Source of the DNA: VGRW01 sp031396695
GTDB taxonomy: Bacteria; Myxococcota_A; UBA9160; SZUA-336
Reading direction: 5' to 3'
DNA: 12,929 nucleotides
Assembly: GCA_031396695.1 (NCBI GenBank)
Contig: JANNLG010000155.1
Location: forward strand, 1-12,929
A program made the translations under genes and the position numbers. The notes beneath the pieces are model-generated. The model did no database searches, had not been told where the DNA came from, and saw only the letters and a list, made by a program, of their open reading frames with translations. Each line of letters begins with the position of its first letter. The first letter of the stretch is position 1. This document shows positions 6,748 to 12,929 of the stretch, one piece after another.

Positions 6748-7653
6748 GTGGCGCGAGGCAGTGTGAGTCGGGACTTCTCGGTCGGCGCGGTCGTGCGCCT
6801 GACGGGGCTATCCGAGCACGTGCTGCGCGCCTGGGAGCGGCGCTACGGCGCGGTCGTGCCGCGGCGCTCGGCTGGCGGAACGCGGCGCTATAGCGCCGAC
6901 GACGTGACGCGGCTGCGCCTGCTGGCGGCGGCGGTGGCGGCCGGACACCCGATCCGGGAGCTGGCCGCGCTCTCGAACGAAGCCCTCGCCGAGCAGTCCT
7001 CGCGGCCGGAGAGCTCGGAGCTGCCGCGCGTCGACGAGCTGCTCGCCACGCTCGAGCGACTCGACGTCGTCGCGCTCGAGCGCCAGCTCGGTCTGCAGCT
7101 CTCCGCGCTCGGCGTGCGGCCCTTTCTCGAGGGCATCGCGATTCCGCTGCTGCGCGAGATCGGGGTGCGCTGGGAACGAGGCGAGCTGCGGCCGAACGAG
7201 GAGCACGCGGCGAGCGCGGCTCTGCGCGGCGTGCTCGCGCGCGCGCAGCATGCGATCGGCCCCGGCACCGCGAGCAGCCTCGTGCTGGCCACGCCGACCG
7301 GCGAGCGACACGAGCTCGGCATCCTGATGGTCGCGCTGTGCGCGCAGGAGCAGGGCGCGCGGCCCTTGTATCTGGGTTGTGATCTGCCGGCCGACGAGAT
7401 CGCCGACGCCGCCGTTCGCGTGCGCGCCCGCGCCGTCGGCCTCGGGATCGTCAGCCTCGACACGGCCGCGGCGGATCGCGAGGTGCGCGCGCTGCGCCGC
7501 CGCCTGCCGCGAAGCGTCGAGCTCTGGCTCGGCGGGGCGGGCAGCGCGCGCCTGAAACGCCTTCCCGCCGGGACGCTCGCCTTTTCCGACCTGGCCGCGC
7601 TCGAGACGCGCCTGGTCCTGCTCCGCGAAGCGTCGCGCCTCGACCCGGGTTGA
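6748..7653 (+). CDS. CarH/LitR-type MerR regulator with adenosylcobalamin photosensor domain
   Basis: The 301-residue protein has three parts: a MerR-type winged helix (about 9-75, FSVGAVVRLTGLSEHVLRAW, then GTRRYSADDVTRL), a four-helix cobalamin cap (about 95-168) and a Rossmann B12-binding domain (about 175-290). The photosensor signature is intact: W142-x9-E152-H153 in the cap, and E186-R-H188-E-L-G191, which supplies the lower cobalt ligand. By analogy with Thermus CarH, the coenzyme-B12-bound protein forms a DNA-binding tetramer in the dark that falls apart in light, releasing repressed genes. The residue after the Trp is Glu143, where Thermus CarH has the His that ligates cobalt after photolysis, so the photoproduct may differ. 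The start is GTG at 6748, with GGAGG (6737-6741) 6 bases upstream. Its stop codon lies within the TTGACG -35 of the next promoter. Family call is firm; light response is inferred. Confidence 0.93.
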   Translation: MARGSVSRDFSVGAVVRLTGLSEHVLRAWERRYGAVVPRRSAGGTRRYSADDVTRLRLLAAAVAAGHPIRELAALSNEALAEQSSRPESSELPRVDELLATLERLDVVALERQLGLQLSALGVRPFLEGIAIPLLREIGVRWERGELRPNEEHAASAALRGVLARAQHAIGPGTASSLVLATPTGERHELGILMVALCAQEQGARPLYLGCDLPADEIADAAVRVRARAVGLGIVSLDTAAADREVRALRRRLPRSVELWLGGAGSARLKRLPAGTLAFSDLAALETRLVLLREASRLDPG

Positions 7654-7678
7654 CGACTGTCTAGATAAAATCTAGACA
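7650..7678 (+). promoter_or_regulatory. Probable sigma-70 promoter of the lipid-remodelling operon
   Basis: TTGACG (7650-7655) and TAGACA (7673-7678) are separated by exactly 17 bases, a normal spacer. The -35 includes the TGA stop of the regulator gene. The 17-base spacing differs from the 19 to 20 bases typical of MerR-activated promoters, so it favours repression by occlusion over activation by DNA distortion. The predicted transcription start is at about 7685. Confidence 0.55.
7658..7678. promoter_or_regulatory. Perfect 9-3-9 palindrome, candidate CarH/LitR-like operator
   Basis: Arms TGTCTAGAT (7658-7666) and ATCTAGACA (7670-7678) are exact reverse complements around AAA. The site begins 4 bases after the regulator's stop codon. 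It fills the -35/-10 spacer and covers the whole -10 hexamer, so a bound protein would block RNA polymerase. It is one of very few AT-rich tracts in the window. A degenerate copy lies upstream of the regulator's own operon. Binding by the adjacent regulator is inferred from position, symmetry and duplication; I do not recall a published consensus that would confirm it. Confidence 0.65.
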
Positions 7679-7891
7679 CCCTCCGTGATCCGCACGTCAT
7701 CCCCATTCCCCCGGAAGGCGAGCAGGCCCATCGCGCCGACGCGGGGCGCGGGTGTCCTGGAGCGTCCCCTCCCTCCACATCGCTTCAGCGCACCCGCGGC
7801 CCCGCTCGGCGCATCCGTTCCGAGCGACTATCCTGCCGGGCACGTCACGAGAGAGCCGAAACGAGACGATCGCGATGCTTCGGGCTCGGCG
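7679..7891 (+). other. Leader or N-terminal extension ahead of the acyltransferase gene
   Basis: About 210 bases separate the promoter from the most likely start of the acyltransferase. The frame is open from a GTG at 7685, but the encoded stretch is Pro/Arg/Ser-rich and uses many A- or T-ending codons (TCA, CCA, CAT, GTT, TAT, AAA, AGA), unlike the real genes here, so I read it mostly as untranslated leader. A TATCCT (7829-7834) could be a second -10. I see no cobalamin riboswitch B12-box on either strand. If the RNA begins at 7685 it would be leaderless and encode a 69-residue N-terminal extension. Confidence 0.4.
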
Positions 7892-8911
7892 GTGATCCAA
7901 ACCGCGGGGAGCTTCGAGTCCGGTCTCGCGCGCGCGCTGCGCCGCAGCGTGAGCATCCCCGGCTATGCCGTCGCGTGGCTCCTGGCGATCGGGCTCGCCC
8001 CGCTCGCGCTCCCGATTCTCGCCGTCGGCGACCGGCTCGGCGGCGGCCGGACGGCGCGCGCGCGGCTCTTCCTGTTCGCGATCGTGTTCCTGTCGTACGA
8101 GCTCGCCGGGCTCGCGGCCGCGGGCGCGCTCTGGCTCGCGACGCTCGCCGGACCGGGATTCGCGGGTGCTCGCGCAGAGACAGCGCACACGCGCCTGCAG
8201 GCGTGGTGGGCGAACGGTCTGTATCGAGCGGCCGCGCGCCTCTTCCGGCTCACGCTCGAAGTCGAAGGCTCGGAGGCGCTCGAGCCGGGGCCGCTGGTCG
8301 TGCTGATGCGCCATGCGAGCCTCGCGGACACGCTGCTTCCGGCGCTGGTTCTCGGGCGCCGGGGAATCCGGCTGCGCTACGTGCTGAAGCGGGAGCTGCT
8401 CTGGGATCCGTGTCTCGACGTGGTCGGCCAGCGCCTGCCGAACGCGTTCATCCTGCGGGGCAGTGGCGAGACGGAGGCCGAGCTCGACGCGATCGCGCGC
8501 ATCGGCCGCGGACTCGCGCTCGACGAGGGCGTGCTGATCTATCCCGAGGGCACGCGCTTCAGCGTCGAGAAACGGGCGCGGGCGCTCGAACGGATCGCCG
8601 CCTCGGGGCGGCCGGAGATTCTCGCACGGGCGCGCGCGCTCCAGGCCGTGCTGCCGCCTCGCAGCTCGGGCCCGCTCGCGCTTCTCGACGCGGCGGCGGA
8701 CGCGGACGTGCTGATCCTCGCGCACCGCGGCTTCGACGGGCTCGCGAGCGTCTCCGATCTGGCGCGGATCGGCGCGCGCGGTCGGCACATCCAGGTGCGG
8801 CTCTGGCGGGTTCCGCGCTCGAGCATCCCGGCGGATCGCGACGCGCGCGTGCGCTGGCTCTACGACGAGTGGGCGCGTGTCGACGCGTTCGTGGCGGCGC
8901 GCCCGTCATGA
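7892..8911 (+). CDS. PlsC-like 1-acylglycerol-3-phosphate acyltransferase family protein
   Basis: PlsC-type enzymes transfer an acyl chain to lysophosphatidate or related lipids at the inner membrane. This protein (339 residues from this start) has two N-terminal hydrophobic segments (about 23-47 and 57-86). The catalytic HX4D motif is H141-A-S-L-A-D146; motif II is near YVLKRELLWDP, and motif III is P218-E-G-T-R-F223. The C-terminal tail after the acyltransferase domain (LILAHRGFDGLASV and onward) resembles that of longer PlsC homologues. Start choice is uncertain: GTG at 7892 lacks a good Shine-Dalgarno, while the in-frame GTG at 7685 would add 69 low-complexity residues. It is the first gene of a six-gene run; its stop overlaps the SRPBCC start as ATGA. 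An acyltransferase here suggests incorporation or exchange of modified acyl chains. The substrate is unknown. Confidence 0.85.
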   Translation: MIQTAGSFESGLARALRRSVSIPGYAVAWLLAIGLAPLALPILAVGDRLGGGRTARARLFLFAIVFLSYELAGLAAAGALWLATLAGPGFAGARAETAHTRLQAWWANGLYRAAARLFRLTLEVEGSEALEPGPLVVLMRHASLADTLLPALVLGRRGIRLRYVLKRELLWDPCLDVVGQRLPNAFILRGSGETEAELDAIARIGRGLALDEGVLIYPEGTRFSVEKRARALERIAASGRPEILARARALQAVLPPRSSGPLALLDAAADADVLILAHRGFDGLASVSDLARIGARGRHIQVRLWRVPRSSIPADRDARVRWLYDEWARVDAFVAARPS

Positions 8912-9375
8912 GCCCGTACGTACTGGAGCGGGAGCAGTGGCTCCCGGCGACACTGGATCGTGTATTCGCCTTCTTCGCGGACGCCGCGAACCTCGAGACG
9001 ATCACGCCGCCCTGGCTCGGCTTCCGGATCCGCACGCCGCTCCCCGTCGAGATGCGGCCGGGCGCACAGATCGACTACACGATCCGGCTCGGGCCCGTGC
9101 CGATGCGCTGGCGCACTCGCGTCCCCGTGTGGGAGCCTGGCAAGCGCTTCGTCGACGTGCAAGAGCGCGGCCCGTACGCGCACTGGGAGCACAGCCACGA
9201 GTTCGTGCCGATGGGCGACGGAGTCCTGATGCGCGACCGGGTGCGCTACGTGCTGCCGTTCGGTCCGCTTGGCAGGGTCACGCACGCGGTCGTCGTGCGC
9301 GCGCTTCTCGCGCGCGTCTTCGACTTCCGCTTCGAGCGCGTGCGCGAGATCTTCGCGCGCGCGGGAGGTGTTTGA
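8908..9375 (+). CDS. SRPBCC (START/Bet v1-like) lipid-binding family protein
   Basis: The 155-residue protein reads as an SRPBCC hydrophobic-pocket domain. It starts with LEREQWLPATLDRVFAFFADAANLETITPPWLGFRI, then MRPGAQIDYTIRLGPVPMRW, WEPGKRFVDVQERGPYAHWEHSHEF and DRVRYVLPFGPLGR, and ends in an amphipathic helix. Small proteins of this family are related to polyketide cyclases and Coq10 and usually bind or carry hydrophobic ligands; no catalytic residue can be named. There is no signal peptide, so it is probably cytoplasmic. The ATG at 8908 overlaps the acyltransferase stop by 4 bases (ATGA), and its stop abuts the DUF1295 ATG, so it is translationally linked to both. A lipid-chaperone role in the operon is plausible but inferred. 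Confidence 0.87.
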   Translation: MSPYVLEREQWLPATLDRVFAFFADAANLETITPPWLGFRIRTPLPVEMRPGAQIDYTIRLGPVPMRWRTRVPVWEPGKRFVDVQERGPYAHWEHSHEFVPMGDGVLMRDRVRYVLPFGPLGRVTHAVVVRALLARVFDFRFERVREIFARAGGV

Positions 9376-10179
9376 ATGGAAAGCCTCGGTGCCACGCTCG
9401 TGTCCACCGCCGCGTTCGTCGCGGCGCTGATGCTGACCGTCTGGCTCGTCAGCGTGTGGAAGCGCAACGCGAGTATCGTCGACGTGGCCTGGGGGCCGGG
9501 CTTCGCGGGCATTGCGCTGGTGGCGTTCGCCGTCTCCGACGGTGCGTTCGCCCGGCGCGCGCTCGTGACCGGACTCGCGCTCGTCTGGGGGCTGCGGCTA
9601 GGCGCCTACCTGCTGTGGCGCGCGTGGGGCAAGCCGGAGGACTTCCGCTACCAGGCGATGCGCAGACACTGGGGCGCGCGCTTCCCGCTCGTCAGCCTGC
9701 TCACGGTCTTCACGCTCCAGGGCGTGCTGATGTGGATCGTCTCGCTGCCGCTCCAGATCGCGCAGGTCGCGCCCGAGCCTGCGGCGCTCGGCGCGCTCGA
9801 CGCGCTCGGCGTGGGCCTCTTCGTCGTCGGCATGTTCTTCGAGAGCGTCGGCGACGTCCAGCTCGCGCGCTTCAAGGCCGACCCGGCGAACGCCGGGCGC
9901 GTGATGGACCGCGGGCTGTGGCGCTACACGCGCCATCCGAACTACTTCGGCGACTGCGTGGTCTGGTGGGGACTGTTCACGATCGCGCTCGCGGTTCCCG
10001 GCGGGATCTACAGCGTCATCGGTCCGGTCGTGATGACGGTCCTGCTACGCCGCGTCTCGGGCGTCACGCTGCTCGAGCGATCACTGGTGAAGCGGCGCCC
10101 CGGCTACGCCGAGTACGTCGCGCGCACGAACGCCTTCGTCCCGGGTCCCCCCCGCGCGCACCGAGGAGCCTCCACGTGA
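9376..10179 (+). CDS. DUF1295 / steroid 5-alpha-reductase-like integral membrane protein
   Basis: The 267-residue protein is largely hydrophobic with roughly six membrane segments. The first is TLVSTAAFVAALMLTVWLVSVW, and others lie around residues 50-85, 110-130, 142-160 and 195-225. The C-terminal core has RGLWRYTRHPNYFGD (179-193), the hallmark of DUF1295 and of the steroid 5-alpha-reductase C-terminal domain, related in fold to membrane reductases and isoprenylcysteine methyltransferases; an NADPH-dependent reduction of a lipid is the likeliest chemistry but is unproven. The ATG at 9376 follows the SRPBCC stop directly, with GGGAGG (9363-9368) 7 bases upstream. Its stop overlaps the next gene by 4 bases. 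DUF1295 genes occur with Cfa-like, amine-oxidase-like and DUF1365 genes in light- or singlet-oxygen-responsive clusters of other proteobacteria, which fits this context. Confidence 0.9.
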   Translation: MESLGATLVSTAAFVAALMLTVWLVSVWKRNASIVDVAWGPGFAGIALVAFAVSDGAFARRALVTGLALVWGLRLGAYLLWRAWGKPEDFRYQAMRRHWGARFPLVSLLTVFTLQGVLMWIVSLPLQIAQVAPEPAALGALDALGVGLFVVGMFFESVGDVQLARFKADPANAGRVMDRGLWRYTRHPNYFGDCVVWWGLFTIALAVPGGIYSVIGPVVMTVLLRRVSGVTLLERSLVKRRPGYAEYVARTNAFVPGPPRAHRGAST

Positions 10180-11246
10180 GCTCGCTGCAGTCCTTCACGA
10201 CGCTCGCCATCGACCTCGCCGAACGCGGCTGGCTGCCGGATCGACTGCTGCGCGCGGGGATCCGGCGGCTCGTGCGCGCCCGCCTCGCGGACGAGCGCGC
10301 CCGCGCGGCCGGTGATGCGTCGCGGTGCGAGGCCGAGTTCGCGGCGGAGCTCGCGCGCGGACCGTTCGCACTGCACACCGACGAGGCGAACGAGCAGCAC
10401 TACGAGGTGCCTCCGGAGTTCTTCGCGAGCGTGCTCGGGCCGCGCCTCAAGTACAGTTGCTCGGTCTTTCCGAGCGCGGACACGAGCCTCGCCGAGGCGG
10501 AGCTCCACACGCTCGGGCAGACGTGCGAGCGTGCGGAGATCAGCGACGGAATGCGCGTGCTCGATCTCGGCTGCGGCTGGGGCTCGCTCTCGCTGTTCGT
10601 CGCCGAGCGGTACCCGAACGCGCGCGTGCTGGCCGTATCGAACTCGAAGTCGCAGCGCGAGCACATCCTCGCGGAGTGCGCGCGCCGCGGGCTGCGCGGC
10701 GTCGAGGTGGTCACCGCGAACGTCGCCGAGTTCGAGCCCGAGGGGCGCTTCGACCGGATCGTGTCGATCGAGATGTTCGAGCACGTGCGCAACTGGGACG
10801 CGCTGCTCGCGCGCGCAGAGCGCTGGCTCGAGCCGGAGGGCAAGCTCTTCGTGCACGTCTTCTGCCACCGCGAGCTCGCGTACGCGTACGAGGTGCGCGG
10901 CGGCGACGACTGGATGGCGCGGAACTTCTTCAGCGGCGGGATCATGCCGTCTGCGGGCTTGCTTCGGCGGTTCGACCGCAGCCTGCGCATCGAGTCGGAG
11001 TGGCGGATTCCCGGCACGCACTACGCGCGCACGGCCGAGGCCTGGCTCGCCAACCTCGACCGCGAGCGCGACACGGTCCTGCGCAGCCTGCGCGCGGGAG
11101 GGCGCGAGCGAGAAGCGGAGCGTGCGCTCGGACGCTGGCGCCTCTTCTTCCTGGCGGTCGCGGAGCTCTTCGGCACCGCGCGCGGAGAGGAGTGGATGGT
11201 CGCGCAGTACCGCCTGGTGCGATCCGCGCCGGAGGTCTCGCGATGA
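10176..11246 (+). CDS. Cyclopropane-fatty-acid synthase-family SAM methyltransferase
   Basis: Cfa-family enzymes use S-adenosylmethionine to add a methyl or methylene group to unsaturated acyl chains in membrane phospholipids. The 356-residue protein has EQHYEVPPEFF (73-83), YSCSVF with Cys95, the SAM motif I VLDLGCGWGS (128-137), AVSNSKSQ, the MFEH motif (200-203) and LFVHVFCHRE, all expected of the family; Cys95 and the Glu in MFEH probably match catalytic Cys139 and Glu239 of the Escherichia coli enzyme. The N-terminus is shorter than that of classical Cfa, placing it among the smaller paralogues that sit next to amine-oxidase-like and DUF1365 genes. A methylation role in unusual (for example furan-type) fatty acids is possible. 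The GTG at 10176 overlaps the previous stop as GTGA and has GAGGAG (10163-10168) 7 bases upstream. The subtype is uncertain. Confidence 0.92.
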   Translation: MSSLQSFTTLAIDLAERGWLPDRLLRAGIRRLVRARLADERARAAGDASRCEAEFAAELARGPFALHTDEANEQHYEVPPEFFASVLGPRLKYSCSVFPSADTSLAEAELHTLGQTCERAEISDGMRVLDLGCGWGSLSLFVAERYPNARVLAVSNSKSQREHILAECARRGLRGVEVVTANVAEFEPEGRFDRIVSIEMFEHVRNWDALLARAERWLEPEGKLFVHVFCHRELAYAYEVRGGDDWMARNFFSGGIMPSAGLLRRFDRSLRIESEWRIPGTHYARTAEAWLANLDRERDTVLRSLRAGGREREAERALGRWRLFFLAVAELFGTARGEEWMVAQYRLVRSAPEVSR

Positions 11247-12487
11247 GGATCGCGATCGTCGGCGCGGGGGTCTCGGGCCTGGTCTGCGCGCGTCTCCTGC
11301 ACCGCCGCCACGAGATCGAGGTTTTCGAAGCGAACGAGCGGATCGGCGGCCACGCGAACACCGTGCGCGTCGGCGTGTCGGGTCGCGAGTTCGACGTCGA
11401 GACCGGGTTTGTCGTGTACAACGAGCGGACCTATCCGCTCTTTTCGCGGTTGCTCGCCGACCTCGACGTCGCGACGCGGCCCGCCGAGATGAGCTTCAGC
11501 GTCCGCTGCGAGCGCACGGGGCTCGAGTACAACGGCGGATCGCTCGGCGGGCTGTTCGCGCAGCGACGCAACCTGCTGCGGCCGTCGTTTCTCGGCATGC
11601 TGCGCGACGCGCTGCGCTTCTACCGCGAAGCGCCGGCGCTGCTCGAAGCCTCCGACGCGAAGCTCTCGCTTGGCGACTGGCTCTCCGGCAAGGGCTACGG
11701 GGAAGCGTTCGTTGCGCGCCACCTGCTGCCGATGGGCGCCGCGATCTGGTCCTGCGAGCCGGGCAAGATCGCCGAGTTCCCGGCGCAGGCGTTCGTGCGC
11801 TTCTTCGCGAATCACGGCCTGCTCGCGCTTCGCGATCGACCGCAGTGGCGGGTCGTCGACGGCGGATCCGCGCGCTACGTCGAGCGCCTGTGCGCGGCGT
11901 TCCGCTCGCGGATCCGCCTGCGCGAGAGCGTGCGCGCGGTCCGGCGTCACGCGGATTTCGTCGAGATCGGAGTCTCGAGCGGCGCGACCGCGCGCTTTGA
12001 CCATGTGATCTTCGCGAACCACAGCACCGAAGCCCTCGCGAGCCTGCGCGATGCGACCCGAGCCGAGCGCGCGATCCTGTCCGCGATCCGCTACGAGCCG
12101 AACGACGTCGTGCTCCACACCGATGGGTCGCTCCTGCCGCGTGAGCGCCGCGCCCGTGCGGCCTGGAACTTCCACATTCCCGTCGCGCCGCAGGCGGCGG
12201 CGACGGTGACGTACGACATGGCCCGCCTGCAGGGGATCGAGGCGCCGGTCCCCCTGCTCGTGACGCTGAATCGCACCGCCGCGATCGACGAGCGCCGGAT
12301 CTTGCGCCGATTCGCGTACGACCACCCGGTGTTCGACCGCGCGGCGCTCGAGGCCCAGTCCGACCGGCGCGTGATCAGCGGCGCGAATCGCACCAGCTTC
12401 TGCGGCGCGTACTGGGGCTACGGATTCCACGAGGACGGCGTGCGCAGCGCGCACCAAGTCGCGGCCGAGCTCGGAGCGAGGGGCTGA
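11243..12487 (+). CDS. Flavin-containing amine oxidase-like FAD oxidoreductase
   Basis: The 414-residue protein begins with MRIAIVGAGVSGLVCARLL (GxGxxG at 7-12), Glu29 for ribose binding and ERIGGHANT (32-40), a typical FAD site. DVETGFVVYNERTYPLF, NYGG-type EYNGGSL and the C-terminal FCGAYWGYGFHEDG followed by a helix complete the flavin amine oxidase pattern. This particular branch (with GFVVYNE and GYGFHEDG) is the one found beside DUF1365 and Cfa-like genes. Homologues in Rhodobacter sphaeroides clusters are tied, as I recall, to furan fatty acid synthesis and the singlet-oxygen response, where a flavin enzyme would desaturate or oxidise the methylated acyl chain. The ATG at 11243 overlaps the methyltransferase stop by 4 bases, with GGAGG (11231-11235) 7 bases upstream. 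It differs from the FAD protein at 839, which belongs to a different branch. Substrate unproven. Confidence 0.92.
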   Translation: MRIAIVGAGVSGLVCARLLHRRHEIEVFEANERIGGHANTVRVGVSGREFDVETGFVVYNERTYPLFSRLLADLDVATRPAEMSFSVRCERTGLEYNGGSLGGLFAQRRNLLRPSFLGMLRDALRFYREAPALLEASDAKLSLGDWLSGKGYGEAFVARHLLPMGAAIWSCEPGKIAEFPAQAFVRFFANHGLLALRDRPQWRVVDGGSARYVERLCAAFRSRIRLRESVRAVRRHADFVEIGVSSGATARFDHVIFANHSTEALASLRDATRAERAILSAIRYEPNDVVLHTDGSLLPRERRARAAWNFHIPVAPQAAATVTYDMARLQGIEAPVPLLVTLNRTAAIDERRILRRFAYDHPVFDRAALEAQSDRRVISGANRTSFCGAYWGYGFHEDGVRSAHQVAAELGARG

Positions 12488-12488
12488 C

Positions 12489-12929
12489 GTGGAGAGCTGC
12501 CTCTACGAGGGTTCCGTCCGACACGTCCGGTACGAGCCGGTGCGCCACGCGTTCCGCTACCGCGTGTCGTTCCTGTATCTCGACCTCGCCGAGCTTTCCG
12601 CGGTCTTCGCGGGAAGCCGGCTGTTCGCGAGCGAGCGCCGCGCCGCCGCGAGCTTCCGGCGCGAGGACCATTTCGGAGATCCGCGACTGCCGCTCGACGA
12701 AACCGTTCGGGAGCTCGTGCACGAGCGCAGCGGCCGCCGGCCCGCGGGGCCGATCCGCCTGCTCACCCTGCCCCGCGTTCTCGGCTGCGCCTTCAATCCG
12801 ATCAGCCTCTACTACTGCTTCGAGCGCAGCGGCCCGGCACTCGAAGCCGTCGTCGCCGAGGTGACCAACACACCCTGGCGGGAACGACACTGCTACGTGT
12901 TGGGGTCGGCAACGGCATCGCGCGCGGCC
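12489..12929 (+). CDS. DUF1365 family protein, cut by the window end
   Basis: Only the first 147 codons are present; DUF1365 proteins usually have about 250 residues, so roughly 100 are missing beyond the window. It opens with CLYEGSVRHVRYEPVRHAFRYRV, then LLTLPRVLGCAFNPISLYYCF (NPISLYYC at 103-110) and EVTNTPWRERHCYVL (124-138), the core conserved blocks of the family. The biochemical role is not established; the gene almost always accompanies the amine-oxidase-like gene and is linked to the light or singlet-oxygen regulons. The start is GTG at 12489, one base after the previous stop, with AGGGG (12479-12483) 5 bases upstream. No frameshift is seen. Further members of the operon probably lie to the right. 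Confidence 0.9.
   Translation, partial: MESCLYEGSVRHVRYEPVRHAFRYRVSFLYLDLAELSAVFAGSRLFASERRAAASFRREDHFGDPRLPLDETVRELVHERSGRRPAGPIRLLTLPRVLGCAFNPISLYYCFERSGPALEAVVAEVTNTPWRERHCYVLGSATASRAA

Noticed and set aside
7743..7769. Stem GGGGCGC...GCGTCCCC in the leader as an attenuator
   Set aside because: The pairing needs a bulge, has no T-run, and similar stems arise often in this GC-rich sequence.
7679..7891. Cobalamin riboswitch in the leader of the lipid operon
   Set aside because: I found no recognisable B12-box or its usual conserved core on either strand; B12 control is better explained by the regulator protein.

Overview
This is a very GC-rich (about 70% by eye) chromosomal window from a Gram-negative bacterium. 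The Gram-negative assignment rests on a BamE/SmpA-like outer-membrane lipoprotein. The gene mix and style (MutS2, MurQ, a cobalamin-binding MerR regulator, tightly overlapping genes, strong C/G third-position bias) fit a deltaproteobacterial, myxobacterial or Binatia-like lineage, but the sequence alone does not fix the taxon. There is no sign of phage, transposon, CRISPR, rRNA or tRNA. The window looks like ordinary chromosome except for its right half, which is one regulated gene cluster.

Left part. A 324-base non-coding lead contains a plausible promoter. It is followed by a two-ACT-domain, GcvR-like protein (325-861) and an overlapping FAD-dependent, protoporphyrinogen-oxidase-like oxidoreductase (839-2164). 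Convergent to these is mutS2 (4571-2148, minus). Its start lies only 15 bases from the start of the divergent gene murQ (4587-5432). murQ abuts, tail to tail with no gap, a two-gene minus-strand unit: a conserved cytoplasmic protein of unknown function (6139-5771) and the BamE-like lipoprotein (5765-5433).

Right part. From 6226 to the window end lies a candidate light- and vitamin-B12-controlled lipid-remodelling cluster. A pyridoxamine-phosphate-oxidase-fold protein (6286-6729) and a CarH/LitR-type MerR regulator with an intact coenzyme-B12 photosensor signature (6748-7653) form a short operon. It is followed by a tightly packed run of six genes: a PlsC-like acyltransferase, an SRPBCC protein, a DUF1295 membrane reductase-like protein, a Cfa-like SAM methyltransferase, a flavin amine-oxidase-like oxidoreductase and a DUF1365 protein cut by the window edge. 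Junctions are ATGA or GTGA overlaps or gaps of 0 to 1 base.

The most notable non-coding signal is a perfect 9-3-9 inverted repeat (7658-7678). It sits inside a good -35/-10 pair between the regulator and the lipid genes. A degenerate copy (6226-6246, 16 of 21 positions identical) precedes the regulator's own operon. The simplest model is that the CarH/LitR-like protein represses both promoters in the dark with adenosylcobalamin and releases them in light. That would induce enzymes that modify membrane acyl chains, plausibly for protection against photo-oxidation or singlet oxygen. The operator assignment and the biochemistry are inference; the domain assignments and repeats are read directly from the sequence.
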